Made by a program: the position numbers and the translations under genes. A stretch of 64,000 bases of DNA from Candidatus Bipolaricaulota bacterium (GTDB lineage: Bacteria; Bipolaricaulota; Bipolaricaulia; RBG-16-55-9; DRXL01), in the NCBI GenBank assembly GCA_025060395.1, contig JANXCC010000008.1:1-64000 (forward strand), in the 5' to 3' direction. This document shows positions 55,367 through 63,900 of this stretch, piece by piece (the stretch's first letter is position 1; each line of letters opens with the position of its first letter). Under the pieces are notes generated by a model. The model did no database searches and was not told the origin of the DNA. It saw nothing but the letters and a program-made list of their open reading frames with translations.

Positions 55367-55396
55367 AGTATAACATACCTAACTTGAGTTCGTCAA
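55367..55396 (-). promoter_or_regulatory. Internal promoter ahead of the second permease pair
   Basis: Minus strand TTGACG, 18-base spacer, TATACT. It lies between the intercistronic hairpin and the permease ATG at 55348. Confidence 0.55.
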
Positions 55397-55408
55397 GCGA
55401 GTAAGTAT

Positions 55409-55444
55409 CAAAGGGGCCGAAGGCACCTGCCCCCGGCCCCTTTG
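55409..55444 (-). other. Intercistronic hairpin after the second binding-protein gene
   Basis: CAAAGGGGCCG pairs perfectly with CGGCCCCTTTG (11 bp, 14-base loop), 24 bases after the binding-protein stop. There is no proper T-run (ATACTT follows on the minus strand), so an mRNA-protecting or attenuating role is more likely than full termination. It occupies the same place as the 41597-41636 hairpin. Confidence 0.75.
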
Positions 55445-55468
55445 CCTGTACTGAGACTACGACGAGCT

Positions 55469-57313
55469 TTAGCCCTTGCTCAGCCAATAGACATACGTTC
55501 CTGGATAGGCCGGGTTGTAGAACCAGCCTTTGACCCAGATCTGCTCGTAGCGCCGCACCTGGAGCTGGATGTTCTGGATGTTAATCGCGTACTCAACGGC
55601 CAGGCGGTTGAGCTCAAAGTAGATCTTCTCAGCGCGGCCGCCTTTCCGTTGATCCGGCTCCTTCTTGGCCTTCACGACCAGGTCATCGAAGAGGTCCTGG
55701 AGCGTGGGGTACTTCTTAGCCTCAAGGAACGTCGCATAGACTGGCTTAAACTCGACATCCTTGAGGGTGCTGAAGTTCTGGCCGATGGCGAAGGATCCGG
55801 TGCGGAACATATACGGGTGGACCCAGTTGTGCGGGTGGGCATAGTCCTCGAGCCAGCCGACCCAGAAGACCGCCAGTTCGCCCGCATCCATCGCCTTCAG
55901 ATATGTTGGCCAGGGCAGGTCGAGCACGTCCACAGAGAAGATCGGCCGACCAGGGCGCTTCTTGTTCATGTCCTCGAGGTTGCGCTCGAGCATCTCTGCG
56001 GCGAAGCGGCGCGCTATATTGCCCTGGTTGAAGGTCAGGATGAGGCGCATGCCATCAGACCAGAGCTTGCCACCCCAGGCGGCCTTGAGCTCCTCCTCAC
56101 ACTTGGCGAGGCTGAACTCATAGCCCTTCTGCTCGGGGTTGTAGCCCAGGCGGCCCTCAATGATCACGCCGTTGATAGGCTTAGCCTCTCCTAGCCAGGA
56201 CTCCTTGATATAGGTGGCCGTGTCGAAGCAATAGTTGAGGGCGCGGCGGAGGTTAAGGTCGAGCAGTAGATCGGGCTTATCGGCGCCGCCGAGCTTGGGC
56301 ATGTAGGCGCTGCCTTCCTTCACCTTAAAGTTGATGAAGGCGCTCTGCATGATGTTGCCCGGCAGCGGGCCATGCATGCGGGCCTTGCCAGCCTTCACGA
56401 GGGGCTCCATGGCCGCTACGAACGGGCGCGGCACGTCGATAGAGTCGGCATCGCCGGCCTCAAATATCGCTAGGCGGGTGCCCCACTCCGGCACGACCTT
56501 CCGGATGTAATTCTTAAGAATAGCCGGGCGCTTGGCCAAGCCACCCCAGTAGTTGTCGTTGCGCTCAAGGATGAGCTCCTTGCCCTTGTCCCACTTGACA
56601 AGCTTGTAAGGGCCGGTGCCGTTGGCCTTGTCGAAGAGCTTTGAAGCTTCAGCCTTGGGATCCCACCACTTGCGCCAGTTGTCGCACTTGCCGTCCCAAT
56701 CGCCAAGTCCAATGGCCCACTCCTTGTCGATGATCGACGTCCAGCTGCCTGCTAGGATCTGGATGAACGGTCCGAAGGGGGAGGCTAGCTTGATCTCGAC
56801 GGTATCGGGGCCGGTGACCCGAATCGCGTTGAGCACCTGCTGACAGGCCTGGGCATCGCCGACCTTCTTGGCCAACTCATCGATGGAAGCGACATCGAGG
56901 ACATGCTCGATAATCATGTGGATGGGGCCACCCGAGCGATCCTGGAGGAGCGCTCGCTGGAAGCTATAGGCCACGTCCTCAGGGGTGAGGTCACCGCCTA
57001 GATGGAACTTGACGCCCTTACGAATCTTAAAGGTATACGTGCTGCCGTCGGGAGAGACCGTCCAGCTCTCCGCCAACATGGGGACGAACTTGTCGATGGC
57101 CTCACCGTCGTAGAAAACCAAGGTCTCGTAAATATTGAAGATTGCCGTTGCGCTGGAGGTGTCGTAGTGCCATGCCGGATCGAGGGTCTCTAGGTCACCG
57201 ATTACAGCTTCAATGTAAGTATCTGGATTCTTGATCTGAGCCAAACCGCTTGTCACCCCGAGAACCAATGCTAGTGCCGCTGCAAGAGCTCCCCATCGCC
57301 ACACTGCTTTCAT
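55469..57313 (-). CDS. Peptide ABC transporter substrate-binding protein (SBP family 5), second system
   Basis: 614 residues. AAAGGAGG precedes the ATG at 57313; signal peptide WRWGALAAALALVLGVTSGL. Family 5 signs: ESWTVSPDGSTYTFKIRKGV, LTPEDVAYSFQRALL, GTGPYKLVKWDKGKELILER, and LNLRRALNYCFDTATYI. It would bind peptides outside the membrane for the two downstream permeases. No ATPase genes follow, so it may share those of the first operon. Confidence 0.93.
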   Translation of the reverse strand: MKAVWRWGALAAALALVLGVTSGLAQIKNPDTYIEAVIGDLETLDPAWHYDTSSATAIFNIYETLVFYDGEAIDKFVPMLAESWTVSPDGSTYTFKIRKGVKFHLGGDLTPEDVAYSFQRALLQDRSGGPIHMIIEHVLDVASIDELAKKVGDAQACQQVLNAIRVTGPDTVEIKLASPFGPFIQILAGSWTSIIDKEWAIGLGDWDGKCDNWRKWWDPKAEASKLFDKANGTGPYKLVKWDKGKELILERNDNYWGGLAKRPAILKNYIRKVVPEWGTRLAIFEAGDADSIDVPRPFVAAMEPLVKAGKARMHGPLPGNIMQSAFINFKVKEGSAYMPKLGGADKPDLLLDLNLRRALNYCFDTATYIKESWLGEAKPINGVIIEGRLGYNPEQKGYEFSLAKCEEELKAAWGGKLWSDGMRLILTFNQGNIARRFAAEMLERNLEDMNKKRPGRPIFSVDVLDLPWPTYLKAMDAGELAVFWVGWLEDYAHPHNWVHPYMFRTGSFAIGQNFSTLKDVEFKPVYATFLEAKKYPTLQDLFDDLVVKAKKEPDQRKGGRAEKIYFELNRLAVEYAINIQNIQLQVRRYEQIWVKGWFYNPAYPGTYVYWLSKG

Positions 57314-57388
57314 GGAACTACCTCCTTTTGTGAGTTATGTTGCTATTGGGGATAGAAGAGCTAAACACTTTTTTTTGTGAGCTGTGCA

Positions 57389-57397
57389 ATCACCTCC
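57389..57397 (-). promoter_or_regulatory. GGAGGTGAT element in the leader of the second binding-protein gene
   Basis: AAAGGAGGTGATTG, close to a perfect complement of the 16S 3' end, 76 bases before the binding-protein ATG. A TTG right after it could open a reading frame (LHSSQKKVFSSS...) that ends in the binding-protein Shine-Dalgarno. The first operon has the same element 78 bases upstream of its start. Confidence 0.4.
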
Positions 57398-57443
57398 TTT
57401 GCCGCGTGTGGGTTATCCGGGCGCTCCCTTTTCTTAATATTAT

Positions 57444-57473
57444 ATATTACCCCCCAGAAGGGGGAGTTGTCAA
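57444..57473 (-). promoter_or_regulatory. Promoter of the second peptide transporter operon
   Basis: Minus strand TTGACA, 18-base spacer, TAATAT. The spacer contains the inverted repeat CCCCC-TTCT-GGGGG. Predicted leader about 120 bases. Confidence 0.55.
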
Positions 57474-57549
57474 GAGTTTTAGAGAGGGCTTTTCGTGAGC
57501 TGAAGGAGCATGGCTTGAAGTAATCACAAATTTTTTGCAGACTAATAAT

Positions 57550-58110
57550 ATGCCTAAATGGATATGGCTGGTGGTAATAGGGCTTATTCTCATTGGGGGA
57601 TTGGTCTTCTGGTGGGCATGGGAGGCTAGAGCACCTTCCTCCGAGGCATACCGTGCCAAGGTTTTAGAGGTCTTGCAGGGGGGAGAGCTCGATCCGGGCC
57701 TGGCATTTCTGCTCAACGGAATTCGCGTCGACTTGGACTGCCGCGATGAGGAGCTGTGCACTCGTATGGAGAACTTTGTGGAGGTCTTCGATATCGCCGA
57801 GCAGTACGAGTTCTTCGTGGGCGACTACCAGGGCCGGATCTGTAAGCAAAGACCCAGCGCGATCGACCGTGCCGATCATGAACGGCTATGCAAACTCCTG
57901 CAGAAGCTTTTGAAGGAGATCACCGGTATCAAGACGAATGCCTCCCTGGCGCTGAATTTCCTCTCGCTCAATCCCTCCCACGATGTCAAAGGTCTCTTAA
58001 AGAATTTCTTGCAACGTATCCTAGCTCATCGCGAGCGGGTGCTGCAGATCGAAGTTGAGCTCAAGAGCATCCCATGGTTAGAGCCTGCCCTTGTCATGAA
58101 ACGCTATTGA
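57550..58110 (+). CDS. Membrane-anchored protein of unknown function
   Basis: 186 residues. An N-terminal helix (WIWLVVIGLILIGGLVFWWA) is followed by a mostly helical extracytoplasmic domain with four cysteines (64, 70, 98, 114), which could form two disulphides. No family recognised. The start at ATG 57550 is preferred over a TTG at 57535. It faces the M16 peptidase gene tail to tail with a 7-base overlap. Confidence 0.6.
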   Translation: MPKWIWLVVIGLILIGGLVFWWAWEARAPSSEAYRAKVLEVLQGGELDPGLAFLLNGIRVDLDCRDEELCTRMENFVEVFDIAEQYEFFVGDYQGRICKQRPSAIDRADHERLCKLLQKLLKEITGIKTNASLALNFLSLNPSHDVKGLLKNFLQRILAHRERVLQIEVELKSIPWLEPALVMKRY

Positions 58111-60656
58111 GGGCTTGGCCCTAAGACCGAAAGCACATAATATTGTAGATATTTTTGGGCGACGCGTCTAATGTCTTCTGACGTTACGGCTTGGATCAGC
58201 TCTGGGTAGCGCGCGTCCATTTGGTAGCCGACGCCGAGCGTCTCGTACCAGCCTAAGTACCAGGCGCGGCGCTCCGTCGTCTCGTGATCGATTCTGTAAT
58301 TCCCGATCACATAGCTCTTAGCTCGATCGAGCTCATCTTGAGGCACGCCGTTCTCTTGGATATCTTTGATGATCTCCAGGATGCCCTGTTGGGCGGTCTC
58401 GGCGTTCTGCGGCAGCGCGATAATATATGTAACGAGATGGCTGTCCTCGGCGCGGGAGGGATAGAAAGACCCTGTAGAGTACGCTAATCCGCGCTTATCG
58501 CGCAACTCGCTAAATAGTCGAGAGCTCATGCCGCTGCCTAAGATCGCATTGAGGAGCTTCATCGCGGGGTAGTCTGGGCTTGAGACAGGGGGAGCGGGAT
58601 AGCCCACGATGAGCCACGTGAGATTGAGGCGCTTGGTCGCTTCGACACGCTTGTTTTCGGTGAGCGCCAGGGAAATGGGCTGCGGTTTGAGAGGCAGCTC
58701 TTCGGCGCCCTGAGGCAGCTCTTGGAGCTTAGCTCGCAACAACGCTTCAAGCAGTGTCCGATCAAACGCCCCGACCGCCACGATGGTCATGTTGTTGGGC
58801 ACATAATATTTCTTATAGAACTGCACGATATCTTCACGAGTGATGCGCGCGACGCTCTCTACAGTGGGGATGCGCCCGTAAGGATGCGCACCATACAAAG
58901 CGCTCTGGAAGTTATTGTAGATGACCGAGAAATTCTGATCGGCCTGGGCTCGGATTTCCCTAATAAATTCGGTCTTGACGCGCTCAACTTCATCAGGAGC
59001 AAACGCTGGGTTCAGTAACACATCAAGATAGATGGGCAAGGCGCGCTTCAGCGTCTCTTTCGGCGTGACAAGCATCACGTGGGCCATATCAGGAAGAACG
59101 TCTTGGCTGAGCTGTGCCCCTAAGTTTTCGATCTCCGTAAAGAGCTCTTCTTCGGAGCGCGTAGTCGTGCCGCGCAACAATAGTCTTGACGTCAGCTCCG
59201 CGATCCCTGTAAGTTCTGATGGTTCTGCACGAGCGCCGGTGCCCACAAACGCTTGGAGTGCGACCGTCTCTGCAGAATGGTCTTCACGCAAGATCAGCTT
59301 CAGCCCGTTGGGCAACACAACGAGTTCGTCAGTCGTCGGCTGCTCAGCTGTCTCTGGGATGAGCACAAGCTCGTAGTACGTATCGAGATTGATGTACTTG
59401 CGCGCGACCTCCACGATATCTTGCACGGTGATGGCGCGGATCTTCTCTGGGTATGTGAGTGCGAACTTATAATCTCCGGCGACGACGGAATAGAACCCTA
59501 AAGTGCCAGCGAAGCCCGCGGCGGTCTCAGCTTGCAGCGCTTCTTGAGCAAGCAGGACGGTCTTGGCGCGCTCGACTTCGTCAGCGCTGAGCTTGCCGTC
59601 GAGAATCTCTTTGAGTTCCTGAAGGATCGCTTGCTCGACGGCGACGCGGTTCTCATAGGGGAACTCAGCGTAAATACTAAAAATCCCCGGCTCTTTTTGG
59701 GTGAAATACCCAGCGTCTATAGCTGTCACGAGACCTAATTCTTTGCGCAGCTTCTTGTAGAAGCGTGAGCCCCGCCCGTCTGATAAGAGCGTGATCAAGA
59801 CGTCCATCGCGTAGACGTCCTGGGCTTCTCTGATGGACGGGCCAGGCCACGCAAAGATCAGATACCCCTGGCTGACGTCGCGCCGGATCTCTTGGACAGT
59901 CTTTTCCGTGCGCGCAGGCTCTTTGGGATATGTCTGAGTTGGGATGGATTTGCGCTCCATTGTGCCAAACTTCTCTTTCACGATTTGCAAGGTCTGCTCG
60001 ATCTCTATGTCCCCGACAACGACGAGCGTCATGTTGTTGGGAACATAGTATGTGCGCATCCAGTTCAGAAAATCTTCACGGGTTAGTCTCTCCAAGCTAT
60101 CAGCAAATCCAATGATAGGCAGCTTATACGGATGGACGGTGTAAAACTCCTGGCGCAGGGTGAAGAACGCAAACGACGTAGGGTTATCAGAGCGCTGCTG
60201 TTGCTCGCGCAAGACGACCTCTTTCTCACGGGTGATCTCTTCCTCAGGGAAGGTCGAGTTTTGAGTAATATCAGCGATGATGTCTATAGCCAGCTTGGTG
60301 TGCTCACTGGGCAAGATAATATAGTAGTGAGTGAAGTCATAAGATGTTGCGGCGTTGGTGCGCCCACCGAGGGCCTCGACTTCTCTATCGATGCCACGAG
60401 GGCGCCTCTCCGTGCCCTTAAAGAGCATGTGCTCGAAGAAGTGCGAGATCCCAGAGATCTCTCGGGTTTCATTGAGGCTGCCGACGTTGACCCAAAGGTC
60501 AACGGCTGTGATACCCGTACCAGGCCTAGGGACAAGCAGGACTTTTAAGCCGTTTTCGAGGGTGAATTCGTGTACTTTAGGCTGAGCGAGCGAGTTGGGC
60601 AGTGCCCCTACCAGAAGTGTCACAAGCAAGAGAGCGACGAAAGTGAAGCGCTTCAT
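58104..60656 (-). CDS. Two-domain M16 family zinc peptidase
   Basis: 850 residues. The ATG at 60656 has AAGGAGG upstream and opens a signal peptide (FTFVALLLVTLLVGALPNSL). The N-terminal M16 half has the inverse zinc motif H72-F-F-E75-H76 (SHFFEHMLFKGTERRP) and AATSYDFTHYYIILPSEH. The C-terminal half (about 440-850) repeats the fold (LVVLPNGLKLILREDHSAET, GIAELTSRLLLRGTTTRSEE) but lacks the zinc motif, as in pitrilysin-type fusions. A periplasmic protease that probably degrades peptides in a clamshell chamber. Confidence 0.92.
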   Translation of the reverse strand: MKRFTFVALLLVTLLVGALPNSLAQPKVHEFTLENGLKVLLVPRPGTGITAVDLWVNVGSLNETREISGISHFFEHMLFKGTERRPRGIDREVEALGGRTNAATSYDFTHYYIILPSEHTKLAIDIIADITQNSTFPEEEITREKEVVLREQQQRSDNPTSFAFFTLRQEFYTVHPYKLPIIGFADSLERLTREDFLNWMRTYYVPNNMTLVVVGDIEIEQTLQIVKEKFGTMERKSIPTQTYPKEPARTEKTVQEIRRDVSQGYLIFAWPGPSIREAQDVYAMDVLITLLSDGRGSRFYKKLRKELGLVTAIDAGYFTQKEPGIFSIYAEFPYENRVAVEQAILQELKEILDGKLSADEVERAKTVLLAQEALQAETAAGFAGTLGFYSVVAGDYKFALTYPEKIRAITVQDIVEVARKYINLDTYYELVLIPETAEQPTTDELVVLPNGLKLILREDHSAETVALQAFVGTGARAEPSELTGIAELTSRLLLRGTTTRSEEELFTEIENLGAQLSQDVLPDMAHVMLVTPKETLKRALPIYLDVLLNPAFAPDEVERVKTEFIREIRAQADQNFSVIYNNFQSALYGAHPYGRIPTVESVARITREDIVQFYKKYYVPNNMTIVAVGAFDRTLLEALLRAKLQELPQGAEELPLKPQPISLALTENKRVEATKRLNLTWLIVGYPAPPVSSPDYPAMKLLNAILGSGMSSRLFSELRDKRGLAYSTGSFYPSRAEDSHLVTYIIALPQNAETAQQGILEIIKDIQENGVPQDELDRAKSYVIGNYRIDHETTERRAWYLGWYETLGVGYQMDARYPELIQAVTSEDIRRVAQKYLQYYVLSVLGPSPQ

Positions 60657-60713
60657 ATCGGCCTCCTTGTGAGGGTATTCTATCATTTCGGCAAGGTCTG
60701 GACAAATTCTGAG

Positions 60714-60742
60714 TTGACAGAGCAAGTCCAGCTGGGTACAAT
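60714..60742 (+). promoter_or_regulatory. Promoter of tRNA-Lys
   Basis: TTGACA, 17-base spacer, TACAAT. Six bases separate it from the first tRNA base, so transcription would start at or next to the mature 5' end. Confidence 0.75.
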
Positions 60743-60748
60743 CTCCTT

Positions 60749-60823
60749 GGGCCGTTAGCTCAGTGGTAGAGCACCTGCCTTTTAAGCAGGGGGTCGCAGG
60801 TTCGATCCCTGCACGGCCTACCA
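60749..60823 (+). tRNA. tRNA-Lys (UUU anticodon)
   Basis: Acceptor GGGCCGT/ACGGCCT (first pair G-U), D-arm GCTC/GAGC, anticodon stem-loop CCTGC-CTTTTAA-GCAGG, T-arm GCAGG-TTCGATC-CCTGC, then A and an encoded CCA (60821-60823). Its minus strand was read as the N-terminal extension of the M16 peptidase frame, which is not a real coding part. Confidence 0.96.
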
Positions 60824-60871
60824 CACTCCACGACTTCCTCTCCCTGGTGTACGTGACGCGTTTGAGATATT

Positions 60872-60901
60872 TTGATCTCGCTGAGGGGCTGCCAGTATAA
60901 T
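60872..60901 (+). promoter_or_regulatory. Promoter of the helicase gene
   Basis: TTGATC, 18-base spacer, TATAAT. Predicted start near 60908; AGGGGG lies five bases before the ATG at 60945. Confidence 0.6.
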
Positions 60902-60944
60902 CTCTTCCAGACCCTGCTAAGTACGGCTCAGCTAGGGGGCTTTG

Positions 60945-63900
60945 ATGGAGCCAGAGCATATCCACGTGAATGAGATTCTCGAGAGCGACTACTGGCCTGA
61001 GCCTGTACGTGTGCTCAGCCTCCAAGCCTTTGGGGAGTGCGTGCAGATCGAAGCTGTCGGCACCAGAACTCAGCAGTTCTATTCACGCATCTTCTCGCTT
61101 GCTGAGCTGGCCCAGATCCGACGTATATCTGCGACTACCCGAGACTTCCAAGGCCATGCTGAAAAATTCTTTCTAACTATAGAAGCTCATCGCATTCGTT
61201 ACGCGCAACAGTTCGACCCGCTCTTTGCCGTGAGCGTCTCCCAGATCGATCCATTGCCCCATCAGATCGAAGCTGTTTATTTTTATATACTTAAGAATCC
61301 CAAGATTCGCTTCTTGCTCGCCGATGACCCCGGCGCGGGCAAGACAATCATGGCAGGGCTGCTCCTCAAAGAGCTGAAGTACAGGGGCTTGGCGCAACGA
61401 ATCCTCATCGTTGTGCCAGGGCATCTCAAAGACCAATGGCTCCGAGAGCTGAAAGAACGCTTCGATGAATCTTTTGTCGTTGTGGATCGCGCGGTCATGA
61501 ACGCTACGTGGGGGCGCAACGTCTGGTGCGAGCACTCTCACGTCATCACGTCGATGGACTTTGCCAAACAAGATGACGTGATGGCCGCTCTCGCCGAAGC
61601 CCGCTGGGATATGACGATTGTGGACGAGGCGCACAAGCTTGCGGCCTATCGCTACGGCGACAAGATCACCAAACGGGAGCGCTATCGTCTGGGAGAGCTG
61701 CTGTCGCGGACGAGTCAATTCTTGCTCTTCTTGACAGCTACGCCCCATCGTGGCGATCCCGAAAACTTCCGACTCTTCTTAGATCTTTTAGAGCCCGGAT
61801 TCTTCGCCTCGATCGAGGTATTAGCCCAATCTGTCCGCGATCGGGACAATCCATTGTTTTTGCGTCGCCTCAAGGAAGATCTCTGCGACTTCGAGCGCCG
61901 GCCACTCTTCCCTAAGCGCTACGTCTTCACCATCCCGTATTATTTAAGCGATGAGGAGAAACAGCTCTATAACGCCGTCACGACCTATGTTGAGCGCGCG
62001 TACAATAAAGCGCTAGCGGCCGAGAAGCGCAACGTCGCGTTCGCGCTGCTCATCTTGCAAAGACGCTTGGCTTCGAGCGTGCGGGCTGTCCGGCGCTCCT
62101 TGGAACGGCGCACTGCGCGCTTAAAGGAGCTCTTGCGCGTGGGGCAGTGGCTGGCCGAACGCGAAGAGATCGACGAAGACGCGCTCGAAGATAGCGAAGA
62201 GCTCGAGCGCTTGCGCCAAGAAGAAGAGCTCGTTGAGCGCCTGACGGCCGCTGAGACGCACGAGGAACTCCAGGCAGAGATCGCTCAGCTTGAAGAGCTG
62301 ATTCGACTAGCTAAGCAGGCTGAGCGCCGCGAGATCGAGCGCAAGCTCGAAGAGCTCCGGAAAGTGATGGAAGAAGAGCGCCTCCGGCAGACCGGCGAGA
62401 AATTGCTCATCTTCACTGAGTCGCGGGAGACGCTCGAATATCTCGTGGAGAAGCTCAGATCGTGGGGCTACTCTGTGGTGGGCTTGCACGGGGGACTCAA
62501 TCTCGATGCGCGCATCCGCGCCGAGCACGAGTTTCGCGAGCACGCCCAAGTCATGGTCTCCACCGAAGCCGGCGGCGAGGGCATTAATCTTCAGTTTTGC
62601 TCGCTGATGGTCAACTACGACATCCCCTGGAACCCCAATCGTCTCGAACAGCGCATGGGACGGATTCACCGTTACGGCCAGACAAGAGAAGTCCATATCT
62701 ATAATCTTGTGGCGCTCGACACCCGCGAGGGCAAGGTCTTGGACGCGCTCTTTCGCAAGTTGGCTCAGATTCAAGAAGCCCTCGGCAGCGACCGGGTCTT
62801 CGACGTCATCGGCGAAGTCCTTCCCGGGCGTAGTCTCAAAGAGCTCATTGTCGAAGCGATCGCCAACCGTCGGACGCTAGACGAGATCGTGCGCGAGATC
62901 GAGGCTATTCCCGACCGCGAGGCCGTAGAGCGAGTCCGGCAAGCGGCTCTAGAAGGGCTGGCGATCCGCCACCTCGATCTGCAGCGCATTCTGGGCGAAG
63001 AACGTAAGGCACGGGAGAACCGCCTTGTGCCAGAGTATATCGAAAAGTTCTTCGAGCGAGCCTGCCGCGCGCTAGGGATCTCCTTAGAACGCCGCGCCGA
63101 CGGCCTGTGGCGCATACCCCATGTGCCGTATGAACTTCGTAACATCCCTCGTTCGTTCAAGGATCGCTACGGAGAAGTTTTCTCAAGCTATGGCAAGATC
63201 GCTTTTGAGAAGGCCCAAGCGCGCTCAACGCAAGCCATCTTCGTTGGGCCGGGGCATCCCCTGCTCGAAGCACTCATCGAGCAGATTCTCTTTCGGTCTG
63301 GGGAAGAGGTGCGGCGCGGGGTGACGTTTGCCGATCCCGATTCTAAGCTCAACGGATTCCTTTGGTTCTTAGAAGCTGAGATCCGTGATGGTCTCAATGC
63401 AATTGTTGGCAAAAGGCTCTTTGCCCTCTACCAGCCTCTCCAGGGCGAGTGGCGTGTGGTCCACCCTTCGATTCTGTGGGATTTGAGGCCTCTTACTCCG
63501 GAGGAGTCGGGCGCTCTGGCCGTTGGCCCGGTGAGCCTGAACGAAGGACAAGCCGTGGCGTTTGCCATTGAGAACGCGCTGACAAGCTACCTACACGAGC
63601 TGAGGGCACAGCGGGAGCGCGACGCCGCGATCAAGCGCAAATACGGCCTGCGCTCGCTGGAACAGATGATCCTTGAGTCCGAAGCGAGGCTCAGCGAGTA
63701 CGAGACGCGCCGCGCTCAGGGGGAGGCTATTCCTGAGCCAACGATCCAGAATGAGCTGCGCCGCAAGGAAGAGCTGGAGGAGCGCAAGCGTTCTCTCGAA
63801 GAGACGATCATAAGAGAGACCAGTCTCACTCCGGCCACGCCGCGCGTCCTGGGGATAGCTCGCGTCGTTCCTGCGCAACTTGTGGATAGCCTCGCTGAAG

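Noticed and set aside
60657-61025. In-frame N-terminal extension of the M16 peptidase to 61025
   Set aside because: It reads through the antisense of tRNA-Lys, and the ATG at 60656 has a Shine-Dalgarno and a signal peptide.
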